In this document: one piece after another, positions 7,059 through 14,839 of the stretch | How positions within the stretch are numbered: position 1 is the first letter of the stretch | Layout of the letters: every line of letters starts with the position of its first letter | DNA from: an uncultured Ruminococcus sp. | GTDB lineage: Bacteria > Bacillota > Clostridia > Oscillospirales > Ruminococcaceae | DNA: 15,639 nucleotides | Direction of reading: 5' to 3' | Assembly: GCA_946612185.1 (NCBI GenBank) | Contig: CAMOEP010000019.1 | Coordinates: 1 to 15,639 of the forward strand | Program-made: the position numbers and the translations under genes | Notes under the pieces: model-generated | The model's database searches: none | What the model was told of the DNA's origin: nothing | Seen by the model: only the letters and a program-made list of their open reading frames with translations

Positions 7059-9830
7059 ATGGATAAAAGCAGTATATCATCAGGAAAAAGACCACGGAAT
7101 CCGCTGCTGAAACGTGTCTGGAAAGATCTGCGCCGTGACTGGAAACGCTACCTTATGGTGTGGCTGATACTTGTGTTGACTATCGGCTTTGTTTCGGGAA
7201 TGTACGTTGCAAATAACAGTATGATACATACCCTCGACGAAAACAGCGAGCTGATGAATCGTGAAAGCGGTCACTTCCTGCTTTCCGGAAAGGCTGACAG
7301 CAAGGTGCTTGATGCGATAGCTTCCGGCGAAATGGCGGACGTTCCGGCAGTATTTCGTGAGCGGGCTTATGAAAAGGCTGAGGAAGAAGTTCGCAAAGCG
7401 GTGGACGAAGCGGTTGCCGAAAATGTAACGGAGCAGGTTCGCAGCGCTATCACTTCACAGGTGGAAGCTGCCGCAGACCAGCAGATAGCCGCCGGAATGA
7501 CCGTCACCGACGAGGAGCGGCAGTCCATGATAGATACCGCCCTTGAAACTGCTATGGCAGAGAACTTTGATAAGGCGGTCACCGATGCACTTGACGAGGC
7601 AAAGCGTTCCGAGGAGTATTCCGATGCCTTTGCTGACGCAATGGACAAGGCGAAAAAGGAGATCGACAAGGAAATTGACGAGAAGTACTCCGAACTTGCC
7701 GACCGCTACGACCTTAACGAGAAGTCCGACCCCGTTCCCGTGGATATCAGCGAACTTTTCTACAAGGACACCGACGAAGCTATCAGCGGCAATGACGGCT
7801 ATACAGGCACAGTCCGGGTGTACAGCCAGCGTAAGAACGTTGACCTGTTCGACATTATGGAGGGCAGAGTTCCGGAGAATGATTCCGAGATACTCATAGA
7901 CCGTATGCACGCCGACAACGCCGGTATAGGCATTGGCGACACTATTCTTGCCGGGAATACGGAGTTTGAGGTGGTGGGATATGCGTCCTTTGTTGACTAC
8001 ACCACCCTCTACGAAAGCAATACCGATACCATGTTCGATGCGCTGACCTTTGACGTGGCAATGGTGACGGAGGAGGGTTTCAGCCGTATCCGGAGCAATA
8101 CCCGTGCGAACTACACGTTCACCTACAAGGAAAAGCCTGCTGATGAGTACGCCGAAAAGGAAATGTCCGAGCGTTTTCTGAGATCACTGATAACTCAGGT
8201 TGCAGTTGCAGAAGACGAAGACCTTGAGATCAAGGATTTCGTACCGGCGTACATGAACAACGCCATGACCTTTGCAGAAAATGACCTGGGCAACGACAAG
8301 GTAATGGGCGGAGTTCTGCTGTATATCCTGACGGCAGTGCTGGCGTTCATATTCGCTGTAACTATCAGTACTACCCTGGAGCAGGAGTCCTCCGTTATCG
8401 GAACTCTCCGTGCCTCTGGCTACTCAAAGGGCGAGCTTCTGCGCTACTACATGAGCGCACCGCTGATAGTGGTGGTGCTTGCGGCGATAATCGGCAATAT
8501 ACTGGGATATACCGTGTTCAAGAATGTGGTCATAGGAATGTACTACAACAGCTACAGTCTGCCGAAATATTCGACCATGTGGACACCGGAAGCTTTCATA
8601 CGCACAACATTAGTGCCGATGATACTTATGATTATCATTAACTTTGCGGTGATCGTGCATACTCTCCGGTTGTCGCCCCTGCGCTTCCTCAGACACGACC
8701 TGAAACGCACCAAGCGCAAGAAAGCAGTAAGGCTTCCACGCTGGAACTTCTTCTCACGCTTCCGCATAAGGGTATTTTTACAGAATATCCCCAATTACCT
8801 GATGCTTTTTGTGGGTATCACATTTGTTATGCTTCTGCTGTCAATGGCGGTGGGAATGCCGGAAACTCTGACATATTATCAGGGTTCAATGGCTGATATG
8901 ATGTTCGCCAAAGACCAGGTGATACTCAGCGCATCTGAGGACGATGATGGCAATACCATAGTCCCGGAAAATGCTGACGCAGAGCGGTTTTCCGTGTACA
9001 CTCTGGAGCGGAAGTCTGACAGCTACAGCGAGGAGGTAATGGTCTACGGCATTTCTCCGGACAGCAAGTACATAAGGCTCAGCAATGGCTTCGTGTCAGA
9101 AGCTAAGGCAGGGGAGAACGCACCGGTAGTTATCTCGCAGGCGTATTCCGAGAAGTACGGAGTCCATGAGGGCGACGTTATAACTCTTTCTGAGAAGTAT
9201 GAGCATAAGGACTACACCTGGAAAGTCAGTGAGGTAAACGACTACTCCGCCGCAATTGCGGTATTTATGACCGGCGAGCAGTTCAATGCAGTATTCGGCA
9301 AGGACGAGGACGATTTCAGCGGCTACATGGCAGACAGCAAGATAACCGGCATTGATGAGGAGTACATCGCAAAGGAAATAACTGCCGATGATATGATGAA
9401 AGTTGCCAAACAGCTTGACCATTCAATGGGTGCGTACATGACCTATTTCCAGTACGTTTGCGTGATAGTAGCGGCGATAATTCTCTATCTTCTGACAAAG
9501 ATAATCATTGAGAAGAACGAGCGTGCTATATCAATGGCGAAGATACTGGGCTATGATACCGGCGAAATAGCGTCACTTTACCTTGCTCCCACGGCTCTGG
9601 TGGTATTTATTTCGGAGTTCCTGGCGATGTATCTGGGATTCATGCTTATGTCAGTATTCTGGAAAGTAATGATGATGAAAATGGGCGGCTGGTTCGCATT
9701 CCAGATGAGCGTTTCCGGCTTTGTCAAGGAATTCGTCATGGTATTTGCGGCGTACCTTATCATAACTATTCTGGACTTTAACCGTATAAAGAACATTCCC
9801 AAGGCGCTTGCCCTGAAGAATATGGAGTAA
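7059..9830 (+). CDS. Large FtsX-type ABC transporter permease
   Basis: The 923-residue membrane protein is the partner of the upstream ATPase. Predicted membrane segments lie near 31-50, 415-437, 466-488, 516-536, 578-600, 795-814, 843-867 and 886-908. This is the layout of a duplicated FtsX permease: a first helix, a large external domain, three helices, then a second helix, external domain and three helices. Both halves keep the cytoplasmic coupling segment (SSVIGTLRASGYSKGEL, 444-460; AISMAKILGYDTGEI, 823-837). The first external region contains a long Ala/Glu/Lys-rich stretch (about 100-216) that should be helical or coiled-coil, followed by a MacB-like periplasmic-core type domain. A ribosome binding site AAGGGGG precedes the ATG. 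Such permeases act in export of lipids or peptides, in antibiotic resistance or in cell-wall hydrolase control; which applies is not shown. Confidence 0.88.
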   Translation: MDKSSISSGKRPRNPLLKRVWKDLRRDWKRYLMVWLILVLTIGFVSGMYVANNSMIHTLDENSELMNRESGHFLLSGKADSKVLDAIASGEMADVPAVFRERAYEKAEEEVRKAVDEAVAENVTEQVRSAITSQVEAAADQQIAAGMTVTDEERQSMIDTALETAMAENFDKAVTDALDEAKRSEEYSDAFADAMDKAKKEIDKEIDEKYSELADRYDLNEKSDPVPVDISELFYKDTDEAISGNDGYTGTVRVYSQRKNVDLFDIMEGRVPENDSEILIDRMHADNAGIGIGDTILAGNTEFEVVGYASFVDYTTLYESNTDTMFDALTFDVAMVTEEGFSRIRSNTRANYTFTYKEKPADEYAEKEMSERFLRSLITQVAVAEDEDLEIKDFVPAYMNNAMTFAENDLGNDKVMGGVLLYILTAVLAFIFAVTISTTLEQESSVIGTLRASGYSKGELLRYYMSAPLIVVVLAAIIGNILGYTVFKNVVIGMYYNSYSLPKYSTMWTPEAFIRTTLVPMILMIIINFAVIVHTLRLSPLRFLRHDLKRTKRKKAVRLPRWNFFSRFRIRVFLQNIPNYLMLFVGITFVMLLLSMAVGMPETLTYYQGSMADMMFAKDQVILSASEDDDGNTIVPENADAERFSVYTLERKSDSYSEEVMVYGISPDSKYIRLSNGFVSEAKAGENAPVVISQAYSEKYGVHEGDVITLSEKYEHKDYTWKVSEVNDYSAAIAVFMTGEQFNAVFGKDEDDFSGYMADSKITGIDEEYIAKEITADDMMKVAKQLDHSMGAYMTYFQYVCVIVAAIILYLLTKIIIEKNERAISMAKILGYDTGEIASLYLAPTALVVFISEFLAMYLGFMLMSVFWKVMMMKMGGWFAFQMSVSGFVKEFVMVFAAYLIITILDFNRIKNIPKALALKNME

Positions 9831-9839
9831 TGAAAAACG

Positions 9840-9876
9840 ATGCCCCGGAGCATTTCTCAAAAGTGCTTCGGGGCAT
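9840..9876. terminator. Bidirectional terminator between the permease gene and the tfoX-like gene
   Basis: ATGCCCCGGAGCAT and the complementary ATGCTTCGGGGCAT-like arm (ending at 9876) form a strong GC-rich stem of about 14 bp with one G-U pair and a short AT-rich loop. TTTCTTTTA follows on the plus strand and CGTTTTTC on the minus strand. Confidence 0.82.
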
Positions 9877-9881
9877 TTCTT

Positions 9882-10190
9882 TTACTTCTTTGGAGCAGGA
9901 AGTTCGCTGTACATTGCATCAAGCAGTTTCGCTAAGAATTCTTTGCTGTCCATGTTCTCCACCAGCAGCATTTCCTTAGCGCCCTCATAAGGCAGTTCAA
10001 GAGGGGCATCGGGCATGAGTTTTCTGGCGGAATCCGTAGGCTTGACGAGAAAGCGGTTATCGTAAATACCGCCTGCGATCTTTCCTTGATAATAGATGAT
10101 GTACTCGCCCATCATCGCCCTGTAGGTTATCCCGTCCGCTTCGGACAACTGTTCCAGAATGAAGTCCAGATAATCTTTTGTTGAAGCCAT
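9882..10190 (-). CDS. TfoX N-terminal domain protein
   Basis: The 102-residue protein matches the stand-alone TfoX N-terminal domain: an amphipathic first helix (DYLDFILEQL), ITYRAMMGEYIIYYQGKIAGGIYDNRFLVKP with the typical R-x-M-x-GEY and strand-turn-strand pattern, and a C-terminal helix after LLVENMDSKEF. In gammaproteobacteria full-length TfoX (Sxy) controls competence, but it has a second domain that is missing here; single-domain versions in Firmicutes have no established role. The start at 10190 has GAGGT five bases upstream, and this site overlaps the TGA stop of the aldo/keto reductase gene (7 bp gap), so it is the second gene of that unit. A longer frame to 10382 only overlaps the reductase gene. 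Confidence 0.82.
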   Translation of the reverse strand: MASTKDYLDFILEQLSEADGITYRAMMGEYIIYYQGKIAGGIYDNRFLVKPTDSARKLMPDAPLELPYEGAKEMLLVENMDSKEFLAKLLDAMYSELPAPKK

Positions 10191-10197
10191 TTTTACC

Positions 10198-11235
10198 TCA
10201 CACTTTCTGGCTGCCTGTAGACCAGACGTGCTTGTCATTGCGGTTTGCAGGCTTATTCTGCGCCATAACTCCGGCAAGAGGGTGGGGGACGTAGGGTTGT
10301 TCCAGGTAAGCAGTCTCATCCTCTGACAGGGTAATGTCAACTGCCTTTGCAGCGCCTTCGATGTGGTGAAGCTTGGTCGCACCGACCACCGGTGAAGTTA
10401 CCTTCGTCAGAAGCCATGCAAGGGATATCTCAGTCATAGAAACTCCGTGTTTTTCGGCAATTTCATGAACTCTCCTGATTATCACCTCGTCCTGTTCCTT
10501 AGTTGCGTCATACTTGAATTTAGCGTAGGTGTCCTCCTGGGAACGCTTGGAAGTTTCGCCGGGAAGCCGGGACAGTCTGCCGCTTGCCAGTGCGCTGTAA
10601 GGTGTCATAGCGATATTGTCCTCAGCGCAAAGCATAGCCATTTCACGCTCCTCCTCACGGAAAATGAGGTTGTAGTGACCCTGTATGCTGACGAATTTTG
10701 CGAACCCCTCTTTTTCAGCCATAGCGTTAGCCTTGGCAAGCTGCCATGCATAGCAGTTGGAAATGCCGATATATCTGGCTTTTCCGGCTTTCACAACGTT
10801 ATTCAGTCCCTCCATGATATCGGAAATGGGAGTGTTCCAGTCCCACATATGGTATATGTACAGGTCAATGTAGTCCATGCCCAGATTTTCGAGGCTTTTG
10901 TTTATCATACGCTCGATATGCTGCTGACCGGTTATACCAGCTTCGATGTCAGCAGGAGTGCGTGGGAGAAATTTAGTGGCGACTACGACCTCATCACGTT
11001 TAGCAAAGTCCTTCAAAGCCCTGCCCAGGTATTGCTCACTTGTACCGGACTGGTATGCGATAGCGGTATCGAAGAAGTTCACTCCCAGATCAAGTCCACG
11101 TCTGATTATCTCACGGGAATGAGTCTCGTCGATAGTCCAGGAATGTTGTCCGTTTGCCGCATCTCCGAAGCCCATGCAGCCCATACATATCCGGGAAACG
11201 TTCAGTTCAGAATTGCCGAGTTTAGTGTATTTCAT
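10198..11235 (-). CDS. Aldo/keto reductase
   Basis: The protein is a probably NADPH-dependent cytoplasmic oxidoreductase reducing aldehydes or ketones. The 345-residue TIM-barrel sequence has the full catalytic tetrad, Asp56 and Tyr61 (NFFDTAIAYQSG), Lys88 (VVVATKF) and His129 (YIDLYIYHM). The start KYTKLGNSELNVSRICMGCM and the block GKARYIGISNC, NLI and SPVVGATK are typical of the YajO/YghZ-like branch. AAGGAG precedes the ATG at 11235, and a very good promoter lies at 11271-11299. It is transcribed divergently from a TetR gene and a carboxymuconolactone-decarboxylase/cupin gene, with which such reductases are often found; a shared detoxification role is inference. The substrate is unknown. 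Confidence 0.92.
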   Translation of the reverse strand: MKYTKLGNSELNVSRICMGCMGFGDAANGQHSWTIDETHSREIIRRGLDLGVNFFDTAIAYQSGTSEQYLGRALKDFAKRDEVVVATKFLPRTPADIEAGITGQQHIERMINKSLENLGMDYIDLYIYHMWDWNTPISDIMEGLNNVVKAGKARYIGISNCYAWQLAKANAMAEKEGFAKFVSIQGHYNLIFREEEREMAMLCAEDNIAMTPYSALASGRLSRLPGETSKRSQEDTYAKFKYDATKEQDEVIIRRVHEIAEKHGVSMTEISLAWLLTKVTSPVVGATKLHHIEGAAKAVDITLSEDETAYLEQPYVPHPLAGVMAQNKPANRNDKHVWSTGSQKV

Positions 11236-11270
11236 ATGCTTTCTCCTTTTGTGCGGTGTTGCCTAAACTT

Positions 11271-11299
11271 ATTATACACCATTCTGATGATATTTGCAA
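11271..11299 (-). promoter_or_regulatory. Promoter of the aldo/keto reductase unit
   Basis: On the minus strand TTGCAA (11294-11299) and TATAAT (11271-11276) are 17 bp apart. The -35 lies in one arm of an inverted repeat, TTTGCA (11293-11298) and TGCAAA (11314-11319) around an ACCGGT core, which may be an operator for an unidentified regulator. Confidence 0.78.
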
Positions 11300-11374
11300 T
11301 ACCGGTACATTGGTGCAAACTTACAATAAAAAAGGAGCAGGGTAGTGCAAAGTGCCAAAAAGGGTCGAAATGTA

Positions 11375-11403
11375 TTGACACGATGTCAGAATGGTGGTAC
11401 AAT
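11375..11403 (+). promoter_or_regulatory. Promoter of the TetR / CMD-cupin unit
   Basis: TTGACA (11375-11380) and TACAAT (11398-11403) are 17 bp apart. The consensus -35 is embedded in the first palindromic operator, so bound repressor would block it. The predicted start is near 11410, inside or just before the second operator. Confidence 0.8.
11376..11388. promoter_or_regulatory. Palindromic operator 1 (TGACACGATGTCA)
   Basis: TGACA-CGA-TGTCA, overlapping the -35 box. In the wider form ATTGACACGATGTCA it matches operator 2 read on the opposite strand (ATTGACACGGTGTCA) at all but one position. Confidence 0.7.
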
Positions 11404-11411
11404 ATATGTAA

Positions 11412-11424
11412 TGACACCGTGTCA
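11412..11424. promoter_or_regulatory. Palindromic operator 2 (TGACACCGTGTCA)
   Basis: TGACAC-C-GTGTCA is a perfect 6+1+6 palindrome around 11418, just downstream of the predicted transcription start. Its centre is 36 bp from that of operator 1. It lies upstream of the ribosome binding site AAAGGGGG and is the likely site of the TetR-family repressor encoded next. Confidence 0.72.
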
Positions 11425-11446
11425 ATATAGAAAGGGGGAGACTGGG

Positions 11447-12067
11447 TTGCCTAAAGGTTCACCAGAACTGACTGCCTCACGGAAAGAGGAGATAGTTAAA
11501 GCCTGCGAGAAACTGTACAAAACAAGAAGCTTCCGGGAAATAACTATCAAGGATATTGGCGAAGTTACCTCGTTTACCAGGACTTCTATATATAACTACT
11601 TCCAGACGAAGGAGGAGATCTTCCTGGCGCTGATGCAGAGGGAGTATGAGGACTGGGCTGCGCATATGAATGAACTGGCGGAGAGCAAGGAAACTATGTC
11701 CGCCGATGAGTTTGCTGATGCGTTAGCTGGTTCGCTGGAGGAGCATAGCCAGCTTTTGAAGCTGCTTGCCATGAATCATTATGATATGGAGGAAAACTCC
11801 AGGCTGGAGCGGATAACCGAGTTCAAGAAAGCCTATGGCGCATCGCTGGACGCAGTAAGGAACTGCCTGAAAAAGTTCTTCCCGGACATCGACTGCGAGG
11901 GATTTATATTCGTGTTCTTCCCGTTTCTTTTTGGAGTATACCCGTACACAGTTGCGACGGATAAGCAGCGTGAAGCTATCAGAGACTCAGGAATAGACTT
12001 TACAATGCACGGAATATACAGCATAATTTATTCCTGCGTTATGCAATTACTTAAAAAGGAGAGATGA
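11447..12067 (+). CDS. TetR/AcrR-family transcriptional regulator
   Basis: The 206-residue protein has the normal TetR length. The N-terminal domain SRKEEIVKACEKLYKTRSFREITIKDIGEV-TSFTRTSIYNYFQTKEEIF is a textbook TetR helix-turn-helix; the C-terminal ligand domain (about 70-206) is not recognisable to subfamily. I chose TTG at 11447 as start: the AAAGGGGGAG ribosome binding site is just upstream and the first residues match where TetR proteins begin. An in-frame ATG at 11411 lies inside operator 2 without a ribosome binding site. An in-frame GTG at 11345 does have AAAGGAG seven bases upstream but precedes the promoter. The stop is 2 bp before the next start, so the two genes are co-transcribed. 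Autorepression is inferred from the two palindromes. The ligand is unknown. Confidence 0.88.
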   Translation: MPKGSPELTASRKEEIVKACEKLYKTRSFREITIKDIGEVTSFTRTSIYNYFQTKEEIFLALMQREYEDWAAHMNELAESKETMSADEFADALAGSLEEHSQLLKLLAMNHYDMEENSRLERITEFKKAYGASLDAVRNCLKKFFPDIDCEGFIFVFFPFLFGVYPYTVATDKQREAIRDSGIDFTMHGIYSIIYSCVMQLLKKER

Positions 12068-12069
12068 TT

Positions 12070-12825
12070 ATGAGTGAGAAGATCGTACAGACAGCAGGCA
12101 GAGATCAGCTTGGCGAATTTGCACCGATGTTTGCGCATCTCAATGATGATGTGCTGTTCGGTGAGGTGTGGAACGGTCAGGGAATAGATGTCAAGACCAG
12201 ATGTATCATCACAGTTGTGTCACTTATGGCTTCCGGAATTACTGACAGTTCCCTTGTGTATCATCTTCAGAACGCAAAGGCACACGGAGTTTCTAAGGAG
12301 GAAATTGCGGAGATAATCACCCACGCTACAATGTATGTGGGCTGGCCAAAGGGCTGGGCAGTATTCCGACTTGCGAAAGAGGTGTGGAACGAGACTGCCC
12401 CTGAACTGACCGACAAGGACAAGTTTCAGAACAGCATTTTCTTCCCCATTGGCGAGAAGAATCCTTACGGCGATTTCTTTGTAGGACAGAGTTACCTTGC
12501 ACCTGTTTCAACTGAGCAGATACCGATATATAACGTAACTTTCGAGCCTGCCTGCCGTAACAACTGGCATATCCACCATGCAAAAAGCGCCGGCGGACAG
12601 ATGCTTATCTGCGTAGGCGGCAGAGGCTACTATCAGGAGTGGGGCAAGGAGGCTGTCGAGCTTACTCCTGGCAAGGTGGTAAATATCCCTGCTGAGGTAA
12701 AGCACTGGCACGGCGCAGCTAAGGATAGCTGGTTCTCACATCTTGCTATCGAAATACCCGGCGAGGAAGGCAGTACTGAATGGTGCGAAGTCGTTTCCGA
12801 CGAGGATTATGGTAAGCTTGAATAA
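12070..12825 (+). CDS. Carboxymuconolactone decarboxylase (CMD/AhpD-like) - cupin fusion protein
   Basis: The 251-residue protein joins two small domains. Residues about 10-108 are CMD-like (VKTRCIITVVSLMASG, then LVYHLQNAKAHGVSKEEIAE and a YVGWPKGWAVFR helix), with Cys45 and His65 but without the CxxC of AhpD. Residues about 125-230 are a cupin: FEPACRNNWHIHH (His167, His169, His170), then GGQMLICVGGRGYYQ (Gln177) and IPAEVKHWHGA (His212, His214), consistent with a metal site. The start at 12070 was preferred over the overlapping ATG at 12064 because AAGGAG (12056-12061) is 8 nt away. Proteins of this fused type are common in anaerobic Firmicutes beside regulators and reductases; a role in quinone or electrophile handling is plausible but unproven. 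It ends at a strong terminator. Confidence 0.87.
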   Translation: MSEKIVQTAGRDQLGEFAPMFAHLNDDVLFGEVWNGQGIDVKTRCIITVVSLMASGITDSSLVYHLQNAKAHGVSKEEIAEIITHATMYVGWPKGWAVFRLAKEVWNETAPELTDKDKFQNSIFFPIGEKNPYGDFFVGQSYLAPVSTEQIPIYNVTFEPACRNNWHIHHAKSAGGQMLICVGGRGYYQEWGKEAVELTPGKVVNIPAEVKHWHGAAKDSWFSHLAIEIPGEEGSTEWCEVVSDEDYGKLE

Positions 12826-12832
12826 AACTAAG

Positions 12833-12861
12833 AAAGCAGCTTGTGTAGTGCAAGCTGCTTT
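12833..12861. terminator. Terminator between the CMD-cupin gene and the sensor kinase gene
   Basis: AAAGCAGCTTG, loop TGTAGTG and CAAGCTGCTTT form a perfect 11-bp stem, followed by TTT and ATG on the plus strand (six T in all from the stem end). The convergent kinase gene stops at 12863, so the hairpin touches its stop codon. On the minus strand the following T run is interrupted (CTTTCTTAGTTTTA). Confidence 0.85.
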
Positions 12862-12862
12862 T

Positions 12863-14116
12863 TTATGACATAAGTATCATTAAGGTAACTGTAAGACCTC
12901 CGCCCTTACATGAGCAAATAAGTTCGCCGTTCATTTTCGCCATAAGAGCTGAAGCGATATAGAGCCCCAGACCGCTGCCGTCAATGCCGGAATCCTTAAT
13001 ATTCTTTCCACGGTAGAACTTATTCATAATAAGGTCAAGTTCATCAGCCGGCACGCCCTTGCCGTGGTCGGTAACGGACAGTTTCAGGTAGTCGCCGCTC
13101 AGGGCGCACTCAATATCAATGGGAGTGTTGGCATATTTATAGGAGTTGCTGAAAATATTCCCGATGACCTGCTCCATGCGTTTCCTGTCAATGTGTATCA
13201 TACATTCCGGAATAGTACATCCATTCGCCAGCGAGCGGCTATCCGCAGCCCTAATGATATCCAGAAGCACGCATGAGAACTCGTCGGTGCAGTTAACGGT
13301 CATTTCGCCCAGGTCATCAAGCGAAGCGGTGAGGAGGTCGCTGACCAGGTTTTCCATTTGCTGAGTTTTTTTCTGTATACCGCCTACTTTTCCGAGGATA
13401 TATTCATCGCTGACCTTAACGCTCAGAACGTCGCAAATGGTATTGATACCTGTAATAGGCGTTTTCAGGTCATGGCTGAGTTCAGCCACAAGTTCCTTTT
13501 CCTTATGTTTCAGTTCAGTTTCTCTTGCTTTGGAAGCTTTCAGTTCCTCACGCATGATATCGAAGCTTTCAGTGAAAACTCCGAACATATTGCTTTGCTC
13601 CATTTCAAGGGGACTATCCAGGTCGCCCATAGCTATCCTGCCAGCGAACTCTTTCATTTTACGGAAAGGGCTTAGAATATTCCTTGCGATATAAATATAG
13701 AAAGATATTGCAGCCGCAGTAATAATAATGAACAGTATCACAGCCGAAAATGTGAGCCGCTTAAACGCCGTGTTATATGCCAGGAAAGACGGGTCGGAGA
13801 TAGTGGCTGTTGCGAGGAATCTGTTTCTGTCGGTAACGGCAAGGCACAGGTCGCCATTAGTTCTTGCATCGTTAAGGGTCGAGGTGTTACCAGCCGGATA
13901 AATGCAGAAGCCCTCCGTATCGTACACGGATATATCGGTATGGGGAAACTTTTTTTCAAGCACATCAAGGTCATTCATATTTTCCCTGACAGTCTGGGCT
14001 ATATCGTTTTGCAGGAGGATATCCGGTGTGAACTTATGATTGCCGGTAATAATAAAAATGCCGATAAAGCAGGCGATAGTCACCGCCAAAAGCAGAAGAG
14101 CGCTGACGTATCTCAT
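12863..14116 (-). CDS. Membrane sensor histidine kinase (two-component system)
   Basis: This 417-residue kinase senses a signal outside the membrane and phosphorylates the response regulator encoded just before it. Membrane helices lie near 5-24 and 121-145, enclosing an external sensor region of about 95 residues with no recognised fold. HAMP-like sequence follows (about 146-200), then the H-box ELSHDLKTP with phospho-accepting His215, the N-box RMEQVIGNIFSNSYKYA (Asn320 and Asn324), G1 VTDHGKGVP (Asp350), the F-box FYRG and G2 GSGLGLYI (380-387). All parts needed for autophosphorylation are present. Its ATG overlaps the regulator stop as ATGA, so it is probably translationally coupled. The signal is unknown. 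Confidence 0.92.
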   Translation of the reverse strand: MRYVSALLLLAVTIACFIGIFIITGNHKFTPDILLQNDIAQTVRENMNDLDVLEKKFPHTDISVYDTEGFCIYPAGNTSTLNDARTNGDLCLAVTDRNRFLATATISDPSFLAYNTAFKRLTFSAVILFIIITAAAISFYIYIARNILSPFRKMKEFAGRIAMGDLDSPLEMEQSNMFGVFTESFDIMREELKASKARETELKHKEKELVAELSHDLKTPITGINTICDVLSVKVSDEYILGKVGGIQKKTQQMENLVSDLLTASLDDLGEMTVNCTDEFSCVLLDIIRAADSRSLANGCTIPECMIHIDRKRMEQVIGNIFSNSYKYANTPIDIECALSGDYLKLSVTDHGKGVPADELDLIMNKFYRGKNIKDSGIDGSGLGLYIASALMAKMNGELICSCKGGGLTVTLMILMS

Positions 14117-14826
14117 GACTCACCACCCATGATATACCCTACACCCCAGACGGTCTTGATTATCTTAGGTTCATTAGGGTCAGCCTCTATTTTTTCACGC
14201 AGGTGGCGGATATGTACAGCCACAGTACCTTCACCGACGTACTCGTCCTCCCAGACATTTTGCAGGAATTCGTCCTTAGTTATGACCTTATCCCGGTGCA
14301 TGAGGAAATAGTGGAGCATTTTGTATTCCAGGGCTTTCAGGGTTATCTGACAGCCGTTTTTGCGGATACAATGGGACTGTGTATCCAGAAAAATCTCCTC
14401 CGAGACAGGTATCTTTTTGTTATCGGTATGTACATCGGTCTGACTTATGGAGGGCTGGGTATTCTCGTACCTGTTCAGAATAGCTTTGACTTTGGCAAGG
14501 AGGATATTCATTTTAAATGGCTTTTTGATATAGTCATCGCCGCCGATATTAAGTGCCATAAGCACATCATCGTCGCTGGTGCGGGCGCTTATGAAAAGAA
14601 TGGGCATACTGAACTGTTCCCTTATCTTCTGGCAAAGCTCAAAGCCAGACTTTCCGCCCAGGTTTATATCCAGAAGCAGCAGAGAAACGGTGTTCTCCGC
14701 AAGGAAGACCACCGCTTTCTCAAAGCTTGTAACATAAGCTGTTTTCACATCGAATGCATTGAAGTATTCCGCAGTATTTTCTGCAATTATCTCATCGTCG
14801 TCTATTATCAGACACTTGTAATCCAT
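14113..14826 (-). CDS. OmpR/PhoB-family response regulator
   Basis: The 237-residue DNA-binding regulator pairs with the overlapping kinase gene. The receiver domain (about 3-117) has the acidic pair Asp9/Asp10 (LIIDDDE), phospho-acceptor Asp53 (LLLDINLGG), Ser80 and Lys102 (KKPF). A winged-helix output domain (about 138-235) ends with the usual HIRHLREKIE and KTVWGVGYIM. I chose ATG at 14826, where the family's N-terminal strand begins, although the ribosome binding site there is weak (GAAAGAAG). A TTG at 14847, with AAGGTGG upstream and overlapping the previous gene's stop, would add seven residues. The gene follows the preceding gene by 13 bp. Confidence 0.92.
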   Translation of the reverse strand: MDYKCLIIDDDEIIAENTAEYFNAFDVKTAYVTSFEKAVVFLAENTVSLLLLDINLGGKSGFELCQKIREQFSMPILFISARTSDDDVLMALNIGGDDYIKKPFKMNILLAKVKAILNRYENTQPSISQTDVHTDNKKIPVSEEIFLDTQSHCIRKNGCQITLKALEYKMLHYFLMHRDKVITKDEFLQNVWEDEYVGEGTVAVHIRHLREKIEADPNEPKIIKTVWGVGYIMGGES

Positions 14827-14839
14827 AGTATCACTTCTT

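Noticed and set aside
9882..10190. Competence regulator TfoX/Sxy
   Set aside because: Only the N-terminal domain is present; no evidence for a competence role in this organism, so no gene symbol was assigned.
10447..11430. 327-residue plus-strand frame opposite the aldo/keto reductase
   Set aside because: It is antisense to a gene with a complete catalytic tetrad and its translation shows no family pattern; a shadow frame.
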